Shown one piece after another: positions 17,088-24,773 of a DNA stretch of 64,000 nucleotides. The notes below the pieces were generated by a model. The model worked only from the letters and a program-made list of their open reading frames with translations, made no database searches and was not told the origin of the DNA. The position numbers were made by a program, and so were the translations under genes. Within the stretch, counting starts at the first letter, position 1. Every line of letters starts with the position of its first letter. The stretch is from Clavibacter michiganensis (lineage in GTDB: Bacteria > Actinomycetota > Actinomycetes > Actinomycetales > Microbacteriaceae): the NCBI RefSeq assembly GCF_016907085.1, contig NZ_JAFBBJ010000001.1:62001-126000 (forward strand), read 5' to 3'.

Positions 17088-18941
17088 CTACGCCCCGCGC
17101 GCCGCCTCGGCGTGCGCCAGGGCGGCGTTGCCCTCCCGGTGCGCGCGGTCGAGGTCGTCCGGATGCGCGGCCGCCGCCGCCTCCAGGGCGTCCGCCGCTC
17201 GCACGAGCGCGAGGTGCGACAGGGCCTGCGGCATGTTGCCCGCCTGGCGCTTCCCGACCGGGTCGTACTCCTCCGAGAGCAGCCCGACGTCGTTGCCGAG
17301 CGCGACGAGCCGCTCCATCAGCGCGCGGCCGTCGGCCTCGCGGCCGGACCGGGCGTACTGCTCGACCAGCCAGAACGAGCAGGCGAGGAACGGGTACTCG
17401 CCGGCGGGCAGGCCGTCGACGCCCGCGCTCGTGTCGTAGCGCAGCAGGAACCCCTCGTGCATGAGCGTCCGCTCCATCGCCTCGACCGTCGCGAGCATGT
17501 GCGGGTCGTCGTAGGCGCAGAAGCCGGCCTGGGCGAGGATCAGGAGCGAGGCGTCGACCTCGGTCGTGCCGTAGTGCTGGCGGAAGGCGCCGGTCGCGGG
17601 GTCCACGCCCTTGTCGAGGATCTCGTCGCGCACCCGGTCGCGCAGCGCCTTCCACTGCTCCACCGGCCCGTCGAGCCCGTGCCGCTCGACGCCCTGCACG
17701 GCGCAGTCGAGAGCCGCCCAGATCATGGCCCGCGAGTGCGTGAAGTGCTGCTCGGCGCCGCGGATCTCCCAGATGCCGCTGTCCTGCCGCTCCCAGTTCT
17801 CCTCGACGAAGCCGATGAGGGCGCGCTGCAGCGGCCAGGAGAACTCGGTCTCGCCGACGCCCGCGTCGCGCGCGGCCTGGAGCGCGAGCATCACCTCGCC
17901 GATGACGTCGGCCTGGTACTGCTCGAACGCGCCGTTGCCGACGCGAACCGGGCCCGAGCCCTGGTAGCCGGGCAGGCTGTCGAGGTCGCGCTCGGGGAGG
18001 TACCGCTCACCGCTGAGGCCGTACATGATCTGCACGTCGCCCGGATCGCCCGCGATGGCGCGCAGGAGCCAGGTGCGCCACTCGTCGGCCTCGTGCTCGA
18101 AGCCGTGCGCGAGGAGCACCTCCAGGGTGAGCGACGCGTCGCGGAGCCACACGTAGCGGTAGTCCCAGTTGCGGGCGCCGCCGAACTGCTCGGGGAGGCT
18201 CGTGGTGGCCGCCGCGACGATGCCGCCGGTGTCCTCGTGCGTGAGCGCGCGGAGCACGAGCAGCGACCGGCGGACCGCGGCCTGGTGCGGGCCGGAGTGC
18301 TCGATGGAGCTGGCCCACGACTCCCACCACTCTGTGGTGTGCTCGACGGCGGCGTCGACGTCGAAGGCCGGCGGCTCGCTGCGGTGGGAGGGGTACCAGG
18401 TGAGCGTCGTGTCGACCGTCTCGCCCGCGGAGACGTCGAACGCGACCCCGTGGTGGCGGTTCGTCGCGGTGAGCTCGGGACCGCGCACCACGACCGCGTC
18501 GGGCCCGGCCACGGCGACGAGGCGCGGGTCGTCGCCGTCGAGCTTGCGGATCCACGGCAGCGCGGTCGCGTAGCCGAAGCGCAGGCGCAGGTCGCCCTGC
18601 ATCCGCACGGTGCCGCTGATCCCGCGGACGCGCCGGACGACGTCGGCCCGCCGGTCGCCCATGGACATGAAGTCGGTGACCTCGACCGCACCCTCGGGCG
18701 TCTCCCACCTCGTCCAGAGCACGAACGTGTTGCCGAGGTAGGTGCGCTGGGAGACGGTGGCCTCGGGGGAGGCGGGCGCGAGCTTCCACGCGCCGTGCTC
18801 CTCGGTGCCGAGGAGGGCCCCGAACATGGAGGCGGAGTCGAAGCGGGGGAGGCACAGCCAGTCGATGGAGCCGTCGCGGCCGACCAGCGCTCCCGTGTGG
18901 CAGTCCCCGATGAGTGCGTAGTCCTCGATGCGCATGGCCAT
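17088..18941 (-). CDS. Glycoside hydrolase family 15 protein (trehalase or glucoamylase-like)
   Basis: 617 residues from ATG 18941 (a second ATG lies at 18935). The N-terminus MRIEDYALIGDCHTGALVGRDGSIDWLCLPRFDS is the typical start of bacterial GH15 proteins, a group that includes mycobacterial trehalase. A beta-sandwich domain (about 1-220) is followed by the (alpha/alpha)6 barrel with NWDYRYVWLRDASLTLEVLL, the candidate catalytic acid region WEIRGAEQHFTHSRAMIWAALD, and ASLLILAQAGF. It probably hydrolyses trehalose or another alpha-glucoside in the cytosol; with otsAB in the same window a trehalase role is attractive but inferred. Only 57 bp separate it from the divergent dehydrogenase gene. 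A longer reading frame continues upstream over that gene and is not real. Confidence 0.88.
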   Translation of the reverse strand: MAMRIEDYALIGDCHTGALVGRDGSIDWLCLPRFDSASMFGALLGTEEHGAWKLAPASPEATVSQRTYLGNTFVLWTRWETPEGAVEVTDFMSMGDRRADVVRRVRGISGTVRMQGDLRLRFGYATALPWIRKLDGDDPRLVAVAGPDAVVVRGPELTATNRHHGVAFDVSAGETVDTTLTWYPSHRSEPPAFDVDAAVEHTTEWWESWASSIEHSGPHQAAVRRSLLVLRALTHEDTGGIVAAATTSLPEQFGGARNWDYRYVWLRDASLTLEVLLAHGFEHEADEWRTWLLRAIAGDPGDVQIMYGLSGERYLPERDLDSLPGYQGSGPVRVGNGAFEQYQADVIGEVMLALQAARDAGVGETEFSWPLQRALIGFVEENWERQDSGIWEIRGAEQHFTHSRAMIWAALDCAVQGVERHGLDGPVEQWKALRDRVRDEILDKGVDPATGAFRQHYGTTEVDASLLILAQAGFCAYDDPHMLATVEAMERTLMHEGFLLRYDTSAGVDGLPAGEYPFLACSFWLVEQYARSGREADGRALMERLVALGNDVGLLSEEYDPVGKRQAGNMPQALSHLALVRAADALEAAAAAHPDDLDRAHREGNAALAHAEAARGA

Positions 18942-18986
18942 GGCCCATCGTCCCACGGCGCACCTGCCGATCCCCGCCGCCCCGCG

Positions 18987-18992
18987 TAGCCT
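18987..18992 (+). promoter_or_regulatory. -10 TAGCCT, leaderless type
   Basis: It lies six bases before ATG 18999 of the dehydrogenase gene, inside the 57-bp divergent spacer. Confidence 0.5.
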
Positions 18993-18998
18993 GACGGC

Positions 18999-20381
18999 AT
19001 GCCCGCGACCTCCACGCTCCTCATCCTCGGCGCCAGCGGCGACCTCTCCGCGCGCCTCCTCCTCCCCGGCCTCGGCGAGCTCCTCGCCCACCGCCCCGAC
19101 CTCGACCTCCAGCTGGTGGGCGCGGGCACGGAGGAGTGGGACGACGAGCGCTGGCGCGAGGTCGTCCGCACGTCGTTCGCCTCGCTCGGCGCCGAGGGCC
19201 CCGCGGTCGACCGCGTGCTCGCCGGCACCACCTATCAGGCCGCGGACGTCACGGCAGAGGCCGACCTCGAGCGCCTCATCGGAGCGTGCGAGGCCGCACC
19301 TGCCGTGTACTTCGCCCTGCCGCCCGCCGTGACGGAGAAGGCCTGCGAGGCGATGACCCGCATCACGCTGCCCGAGGGCACGTCGCTGTCGCTCGAGAAG
19401 CCGTTCGGCACCGACCTCGCGAGCGCGCAGGCGCTCAACCGCCTGCTCGCGACGCTCGTGCCCGAGGAGCGCACGCACCGGGTGGACCACTTCCTCGGCC
19501 GGTCGACCGTGCGCAACCTCCTGGGGCTCCGCTTCGCCAACCGCCTCCTCGAGCCGGTGTGGAACGCGCAGCACATCGCGAGCGTCGAGATCGTCTACGA
19601 CGAGCAGCTCGCGCTCGAGGGGCGCGCCCGCTACTACGACGGCGCGGGCGCCCTGGCCGACATGATCCAGAGCCACCTGCTGCAGGTGATGGCCGTCTTC
19701 GCGATGGAGCCGCCCGCCACCACCGACGCGCGCGACATCCGCGACCAGAAGGCGCTCGTGCTCCGCGCGACGCGGCCGTGGGGAGGCGACCCGGTGGCCT
19801 CCTCCCGGCGGGCGCGCTACTCGGCCGGCGACGTCGAGGGGCGCGAGCTGCCCGCCTACGCCGACGAGGAGGGCGTGGATCCCGCGCGCGGCACGGAGAC
19901 GCTCGCGGAGATGACGGTCGAGATCGCGAACTGGCGCTGGGCGGGCGTGCCGTTCCGGCTGCGCTCGGGCAAGGCGCTGAAGGACCACCGGCGCGAGATC
20001 GTCGTGACCTTCCAGCCCGCCCCGCACGTGCCCACCGGTCTCACGGGCGCGGACGAGCCCGACCGGATCCGCATCCTCATCGCCCCCGACGAGCTGCACC
20101 TGGAGCTCAACGTGAACGGCCCGGCCGACCCCGACGTCATCGACCGCGCCGAGCTCGTCACCGCCTTCGATCCCGGCGACCTGCCGCCCTACGGACAGGT
20201 CATCGACGGCATCCTCTCGGAGGACGAGAGCCTGTCGGTGCGCGGGGACACGGCGGAGGAGTGCTGGCGCATCGTCGAGCCGGTCGTCGCCGCGTGGCGC
20301 GCGGGCGAGGTGCCGCTCGAGGAGTACCCGGCCGGATCCGCGGGTCCGTGGGTTGGCCCGCAAGTGGCGCCGAAGGGCTGA
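18999..20381 (+). CDS. Glucose-6-phosphate dehydrogenase paralogue
   Basis: 460 residues with the G6PD N-terminal NAD(P) fold (LLILGASGDLSARLLLPGL) and C-terminal domain. The substrate-site segment is RVDHFLGRSTVRNLL (D163, H164), where the usual family text is DHYLGKE; the lysine after glycine is R168. SLEKPFGTDL keeps its lysine. The catalytic-histidine region YYDGAGALADMIQSHLLQ keeps H226 but lacks the usual RD pair before it. The protein is shorter than canonical Zwf (about 490-515). It may oxidise glucose 6-phosphate or a related sugar phosphate with NAD(P). It is divergent from a GH15 enzyme, which suggests feeding on glucose released by that enzyme; this is inference. Confidence 0.82.
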   Translation: MPATSTLLILGASGDLSARLLLPGLGELLAHRPDLDLQLVGAGTEEWDDERWREVVRTSFASLGAEGPAVDRVLAGTTYQAADVTAEADLERLIGACEAAPAVYFALPPAVTEKACEAMTRITLPEGTSLSLEKPFGTDLASAQALNRLLATLVPEERTHRVDHFLGRSTVRNLLGLRFANRLLEPVWNAQHIASVEIVYDEQLALEGRARYYDGAGALADMIQSHLLQVMAVFAMEPPATTDARDIRDQKALVLRATRPWGGDPVASSRRARYSAGDVEGRELPAYADEEGVDPARGTETLAEMTVEIANWRWAGVPFRLRSGKALKDHRREIVVTFQPAPHVPTGLTGADEPDRIRILIAPDELHLELNVNGPADPDVIDRAELVTAFDPGDLPPYGQVIDGILSEDESLSVRGDTAEECWRIVEPVVAAWRAGEVPLEEYPAGSAGPWVGPQVAPKG

Positions 20382-20404
20382 GCGCCCGCTCGCGCCGCGG
20401 TCGC

Positions 20405-21052
20405 CTAGGCGCGGAGCACGGCCCGGAGCGCCGCGGGGACGCGGCGCGGGTCCCCGGCGAGCTCGGCGAGCGAGCCCTCGAGCGGATCCTCGTCGAAGAC
20501 CGCGAGCTCACGGGCGACCGCGTCCTGCCGCACGACGGCGTCGCTCCCGGACGCATCGGGCTCCGACGCCCCCGTCGCCCGGGCGTCCTCGAGCGGGAGG
20601 GCTGCCGCGGCGGGGGAGGCGCCGAGCGCGAGCGCCACGTCGCGCGCGATGTGCGCGGTCATGAGCTCGTCGAAGAAGCCGGCCGTCGTGTCGGGCGTGC
20701 GGCGCACGAGCGCCCACGCGCCGTCGGGGCCGAAGTGGTGCGCGAGCGCCGCCTGCACGATGAGCGCCAGCGGGCGGAGATCCGGATCGGCCGCGGGCCC
20801 CGGGTCGGCGGCGTCGGCCGGGGGAGCGGTCGGCGCGTCGGGATCGGCCTTGTGCGCGGGCACGTGCGTCGGCCGCACCGGGCCGCCGTGGAGCCGGGCG
20901 GCGATCGCGGCCAGCTCACCGGTGGCGGTCGAGACGACGGGCGGCGGGGGAGCGGCCTGCGCGGCGACGGGTCCCCGTCCCGCCTGCCGCGGATCGGACG
21001 CCGCGGGCGCGGCCTCGGTCGGGACGGACTTGCCTCTGCGCCACCGGAACAT
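20405..21052 (-). CDS. Hypothetical protein with Ala/Pro-rich linker
   Basis: 215 residues from ATG 21052, preceded by GGGGAGG on the minus strand; an upstream ATG at 21130 has no ribosome site. A basic start (MFRWRRGKSVPTEA) is followed by a low-complexity Ala/Pro/Asp linker to about residue 95 and a helical domain (DLRPLALIVQAALAHHFGPDGAWALVRRTPDTTAGFFDELMTAHIARDVALALG). No signal peptide or membrane segment. I do not recognise the family. It is convergent with the dehydrogenase gene. Confidence 0.65.
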   Translation of the reverse strand: MFRWRRGKSVPTEAAPAASDPRQAGRGPVAAQAAPPPPVVSTATGELAAIAARLHGGPVRPTHVPAHKADPDAPTAPPADAADPGPAADPDLRPLALIVQAALAHHFGPDGAWALVRRTPDTTAGFFDELMTAHIARDVALALGASPAAAALPLEDARATGASEPDASGSDAVVRQDAVARELAVFDEDPLEGSLAELAGDPRRVPAALRAVLRA

Positions 21053-21258
21053 GATCCACGGCCTCCCCGATCGCACCGCCGCGATCGGGACCATCCTCGT
21101 GCGCGACACGCCCGGGAGAACCCGCGACACGCCGGGGATCCCGGGGCGGGGGCGCCGCCGGGCGCCCCCGCCCGCCCCTCGCGCGGCCCGCCACCCGGAG
21201 CGCCTGCGAGACTGGATGCCCGGGACAGCGCGGTCCGCCCGACCCGTCTGGAGGATCC

Positions 21259-22488
21259 GTGGACCTGCCCGCCCTGCTCGCCGTGCCCGCCGTCGCCGTG
21301 ACCGTCACGCTGCTCGTGGCCGTGGCCGCCGCCCTGCTCGTCACCGCGGTCGTCGCCCTCGCCGTCCGCGTCGTCGCCCGCCGCCGGGAGTGGGCGGCGC
21401 AGCTGGTCGCCCGCGTCCGCCGCCCCTTCCGCGTGCTGCTCGTGGTGGTCGCCGTCTGGATCGCGCTCCGCGCCTCCGTGATGCCGGGCGAGGTGCGCGA
21501 CGGGCTGGACCACCTGCTGCACGTGATCACGATCGTCGCCGCCGCCTGGCTGGTGTGCGCCCTCGCGATCTTCTTCGAGGACCTCGGGCTCAGCCGCTAC
21601 CGGATGGACGTGGCCGACAACCGGATCGCGCGCCGGGTCCGCACGCAGGTCCTCATCATCCGGCGGCTCACGGTGGTCGCGATCGTGGTGGTCGCGATCG
21701 GCGCGATCCTGCTGACGTTCCCCGGCGCCCGGGCCGCGGGCGCGAGCGTCCTCGCCTCCGCCGGCCTCGTGTCCATCGTCGCGGGCCTCGCCGCGCAGTC
21801 CACGCTCGCCAACGTGTTCGCCGGGATGCAGCTCGCCTTCAGCGACGCGATCCGCGTGGACGACGTCGTGATCGTCGAGACGGAGTGGGGGCGCGTGGAG
21901 GAGATCACGCTGACCTACGTGGTCGTCCACATCTGGGACGACCGGCGGATGGTGCTGCCGTCCACCTACTTCACGACCACGCCGTTCCAGAACTGGACCC
22001 GCACGAAGTCCGAGCTGCTCGGCGCGGTCGAGCTCGACCTCGACTGGCGCGCGACGCCTGCGAGCATGCGCGAGGAGCTCGACCGGGTGCTCGCGACGAC
22101 CGACCTCTGGGACGGCCGCGTCTCCGTGCTCCAGGTGACGGACGCGGTCGGCGGCTTCGTGCGGATCCGCGTGCTCGTCTCCGCCGTCGACGCGCCCACG
22201 CTGTTCGACCTGCGCTGCCTCGTGCGCGAGCGCCTCGTCGCGTTCCTGCACGAGCACAGCCCGCAGTCGCTGCCGCGGACGCGCGTGCAGATGGTGGATC
22301 CGGACGAGCGCGGCGACGCGCCCCGCGCGGGACGCCGTGCCGCCGATGCCGAGCCGACGGGCCTGTTCTCGGGCACCGCGCAGGCGGACACGCGCGCGGG
22401 CCTGTTCACCGGGCCGATCTCCACGGTGCCCGCGGAGGAGCGCATCGACCTCGAGGTCGACGGCGACCGCTGGCGCACGCGCGACTGA
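21259..22488 (+). CDS. MscS-family mechanosensitive channel
   Basis: 409 residues from GTG 21259 with GGAGG seven bases upstream. Four hydrophobic segments cover about residues 7-40, 53-75, 85-105 and 130-165. The pore-lining helix is Ala/Gly-rich (ASVLASAGLVSIVAGLAAQSTLANVFAGMQL), followed by the beta domain IRVDDVVIVETEWGRVEEITLTYVVVHIWDDRRMVLPSTYFTTTPFQNWTR typical of MscS. It should release solutes on hypo-osmotic shock. The last 60 residues are a polar tail. It is a plain member of the MscS superfamily; whether it gates like MscS or MscM cannot be seen. Confidence 0.9.
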   Translation: MDLPALLAVPAVAVTVTLLVAVAAALLVTAVVALAVRVVARRREWAAQLVARVRRPFRVLLVVVAVWIALRASVMPGEVRDGLDHLLHVITIVAAAWLVCALAIFFEDLGLSRYRMDVADNRIARRVRTQVLIIRRLTVVAIVVVAIGAILLTFPGARAAGASVLASAGLVSIVAGLAAQSTLANVFAGMQLAFSDAIRVDDVVIVETEWGRVEEITLTYVVVHIWDDRRMVLPSTYFTTTPFQNWTRTKSELLGAVELDLDWRATPASMREELDRVLATTDLWDGRVSVLQVTDAVGGFVRIRVLVSAVDAPTLFDLRCLVRERLVAFLHEHSPQSLPRTRVQMVDPDERGDAPRAGRRAADAEPTGLFSGTAQADTRAGLFTGPISTVPAEERIDLEVDGDRWRTRD

Positions 22489-22502
22489 GCGCACGCACGA
22501 CG

Positions 22503-22532
22503 GACGCGCACGCCCGGGCGGGCGTGCGCGTC
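22503..22532. terminator. Hairpin between mscS-like gene and small membrane gene
   Basis: A 14-bp perfect stem (22503-22516 with 22519-22532) has nearly no loop, so the inner pairs must open. It lies between convergent genes and has no T-run. Confidence 0.6.
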
Positions 22533-22546
22533 ACGTGGTGGAGCGG

Positions 22547-22735
22547 CTAGTTGCCGATCTGCCCGTCGCGCGAGTCCTCGATGACGGTGCCGATGGCGAT
22601 GGCCACCGTGATGGCCCAGCTGAGCCACATGAGGCCGAGCTTCCAGTCGCGCGGACCCCGACGGGTCGTCTGCATGGTGCTCCAGCCGCCGACGAGGGCG
22701 CTGAGGACGCTGCCGTTCAGGATGTACTTGCGCAT
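22547..22735 (-). CDS. Small membrane protein, unknown
   Basis: 62 residues from ATG 22735, with GGGAGGTG four bases upstream. MRKYILNGSVLSALVGGWSTMQTT is followed by a membrane helix (LGLMWLSWAITVAIAIGTVI, about 33-52) and a short polar tail (EDSRDGQIGN). Two amphipathic or membrane segments are possible. No family is recognised. The open frame continues far upstream on the minus strand but the good ribosome site sets the start here. Confidence 0.65.
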   Translation of the reverse strand: MRKYILNGSVLSALVGGWSTMQTTRRGPRDWKLGLMWLSWAITVAIAIGTVIEDSRDGQIGN

Positions 22736-22897
22736 GACACCTCCCAGTGTGCTTCCACGGTACCGGGATCCGACCGCCGCGTCCGCCGCCCGGCCGCCGC
22801 AGCGCGCCCGGTCGCGCACGGCGTCCCCTTTCCGCAGGCGGTGCCGACTCCCGGCGGCCGGTGAGTACAGTGATCGCGGATCAGACAGGAGGCGCCC

Positions 22898-24052
22898 GTG
22901 CGCACAGCCCTCATCGGGGTGGTGCTCCTCGTCGTCGGCGCCGTCGCCGTGGCCACCGGAGCCCTCCCGCTCGACGACCTCGGCGTCCTGTACGAGCGGG
23001 TCTGGCCGATCCTCCTCTTCGTCGTCGCCATCACCGTGGTCACCGAGCTCGCGAGCGAGGCGGGGCTCTTCACCTGGATCGCCGAGCGGGCCGCCGGCCT
23101 CGGCCGCGGACGCACGTGGGCGCTCTGGCTCGCCACCGTCGTTCTCGCCTGCCTCTGCACGATCTTCCTGTCGCTCGACACGACCGCGGTGCTGCTCACG
23201 CCCGTGGTCGTCGTGCTCGCCCGGCACTGCGGGCTGCCGCCGCTCCCGTTCGCGCTGACCACCGTGTGGCTCGCCAACACCGCGTCGCTCCTGCTGCCCG
23301 TCTCGAACCTCACCAACCTGCTCGCGGAGCACGAGCTCGGCGGCCTCGGGCCGGCCGGGTTCGCGGCCCTCACGGTCGCGCCCGCGCTCGTCGCCATCGC
23401 GGTGCCCGTGCTCGCGATCCTCGTGATCCACCGCAAGGACCTCTTCACGCGCTACGAGGTCGGGCCGCCGACCGCGCCCACCGACCGCGTGCTGCTCGTG
23501 GGCAGCGCCGTCGTGGTGGGGCTCCTCGTGCCGGCGCTCGTCTCGGGCGTCGAGGTGTGGATCCCCGCGCTCGCCGCGGCCGTCGTCCTCGCGATCCTCA
23601 CGGCCGTCCGACGCCGGCGCGTGCTCCGGCTCGGGCTCCTGCCGTGGCAGCTCGTGGTGTTCGCGTCGGGCCTCTTCATCGTGATGGAGGCGGCGCAGTC
23701 GCTCGGGCTCACCGCCGTCATGGCCGCGGTCTCCGGGCAGGGCCAGGACGCGGCCGCGCTATTCCGGCTCGCGGGCGTCGCGACGCTGAGCGCCAACGCG
23801 GTCGACAACCTGCCGGCCTACCTCGCGCTCGAGCCCGTCGCGGGATCCCCGGAGCGCCTCGTCGCGATCCTCGTGGGCGTCAACGCGGGCCCGCTCATCA
23901 CGCCGTGGGCCTCGCTCGCGACCCTGCTCTGGCACGAGCGGCTCGTGAGCATGGGGGTCCACATCAAGTGGTCGCGCTACATGCTGCTGGGGCTCGTGGT
24001 CGCGCCGCTGACGGTCGGCCTCGCGATGCTCGCGTTCGTGCTCACGCGCTGA
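22898..24052 (+). CDS. SLC13/ArsB-like ion permease
   Basis: 384 residues from GTG 22898, after CAGGAGG. About ten transmembrane segments are present. The two repeats carry SLDTTAVLLTPVVVVLARHCGLPPLPFALTTVWLANTASLLLPVSNLTNLL and LSANAVDNLPAYLALEPV with the N-P/N-T hairpin motifs of the ArsB/NhaD/DASS superfamily. Substrate could be arsenite, Na+/H+ or a dicarboxylate; no arsR or arsC neighbours are present, so arsenic resistance is not supported by context. Convergent neighbours: none; the tetR operon starts 82 bp downstream in the same direction. Confidence 0.8.
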   Translation: MRTALIGVVLLVVGAVAVATGALPLDDLGVLYERVWPILLFVVAITVVTELASEAGLFTWIAERAAGLGRGRTWALWLATVVLACLCTIFLSLDTTAVLLTPVVVVLARHCGLPPLPFALTTVWLANTASLLLPVSNLTNLLAEHELGGLGPAGFAALTVAPALVAIAVPVLAILVIHRKDLFTRYEVGPPTAPTDRVLLVGSAVVVGLLVPALVSGVEVWIPALAAAVVLAILTAVRRRRVLRLGLLPWQLVVFASGLFIVMEAAQSLGLTAVMAAVSGQGQDAAALFRLAGVATLSANAVDNLPAYLALEPVAGSPERLVAILVGVNAGPLITPWASLATLLWHERLVSMGVHIKWSRYMLLGLVVAPLTVGLAMLAFVLTR

Positions 24053-24085
24053 CCGACCGCTCCCACCTGGCAGGCGACTGGCAGT

Positions 24086-24118
24086 CTGACCGATCGTGCA
24101 GGGACTGACCGATCGGTC
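24086..24118. promoter_or_regulatory. Candidate TetR operators for the MMPL operon
   Basis: CTGACCGATCG occurs twice, at 24086-24096 and 24105-24115, 19 bp apart. The second copy is part of the perfect palindrome GACCGATCGGTC (24107-24118). Both lie just upstream of the tetR -10 element, where a bound repressor would block transcription. Confidence 0.6.
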
Positions 24119-24122
24119 GACA

Positions 24123-24128
24123 TAGGCT
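24123..24128 (+). promoter_or_regulatory. -10 TAGGCT, leaderless type, tetR-MMPL-yhgE operon
   Basis: It ends six bases before GTG 24135 and five bases after the end of the GACCGATCGGTC palindrome. Confidence 0.5.
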
Positions 24129-24134
24129 CTCCGC

Positions 24135-24713
24135 GTGACCCGCACCCCCCGCGCCTCCGCGAGCGACGAGCTCCGGTCCATCGCCGCCGCCCGATTCGCC
24201 CGGGACGGCTTCCAGGCGACGTCGCTCCAGCAGATCGCCGACGAGGCGGGCTACTCGAAGTCGAGCGTGCTCTACCACTTCGCCTCCAAGGAGGCGCTGC
24301 TCGACGCGCTCCTCGAGCCGACGATCGACGCGCTCGCCGCGGTCATCGACCGCGCCGACTCCATCCGCGGGGACGAGGACGCCAGGCGCCAGTTCGTCGA
24401 GCGCTTCATCGACTTCCTCCTGCTGCACCGGCACGAGGTGGCCCTCTTCATCACGCAGGGCCGCTCGCTCGGGCACCTCGCCGTGATCGAGCGGGCCAAC
24501 GACCTCGTGCGCGCGCTCGGCGAGACGGCCGGCGCGCTCGACAGCACGCTCGACCAGCTGCGCTTCGGCGTCGCGCTCGGCGGCGCGGCGTACATCCTCG
24601 CCGCGAGCGACGACTGGTCCACCAACGAACCGCTGCCCGACGACGAGATCAGGGCTGCTCTCGTCGTGGTCGTGGGGGAGCTCCTCGCCCCCCTCGGCAC
24701 CCGCTCCGCCTGA
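24135..24713 (+). CDS. TetR-family regulator of the MMPL/YhgE operon
   Basis: 192 residues from GTG 24135. The N-terminal helix-turn-helix is clear: AARFARDGFQATSLQQIADEAGYSKSSVLYHFASKEALLDALL. The C-terminal ligand domain is divergent, as usual. It is the first gene of a likely operon with the MMPL and YhgE genes (61 bp to the MMPL start). The palindromic repeats at 24086-24118 overlap its promoter, so autoregulation and control of the downstream transport genes is likely. The inducer is not known. Confidence 0.9.
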   Translation: MTRTPRASASDELRSIAAARFARDGFQATSLQQIADEAGYSKSSVLYHFASKEALLDALLEPTIDALAAVIDRADSIRGDEDARRQFVERFIDFLLLHRHEVALFITQGRSLGHLAVIERANDLVRALGETAGALDSTLDQLRFGVALGGAAYILAASDDWSTNEPLPDDEIRAALVVVVGELLAPLGTRSA

Positions 24714-24773
24714 TCCCGCTCCGCACCCGCACGTCCCCACGCGCACGTCCCACGCAAGGAGAGCCACCCGCCC

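Noticed and set aside
18942..20363. N-terminal extension of the GH15 frame across the dehydrogenase gene
   Set aside because: The extension has no homology-like content, while GH15 proteins begin with MRIEDYALIGD at 18941 or 18935, and the plus-strand dehydrogenase is real.
22898..24052. Arsenic resistance operon
   Set aside because: The permease belongs to the wider ArsB/NhaD/SLC13 group, and no arsR, arsC or arsenic-related gene lies nearby.
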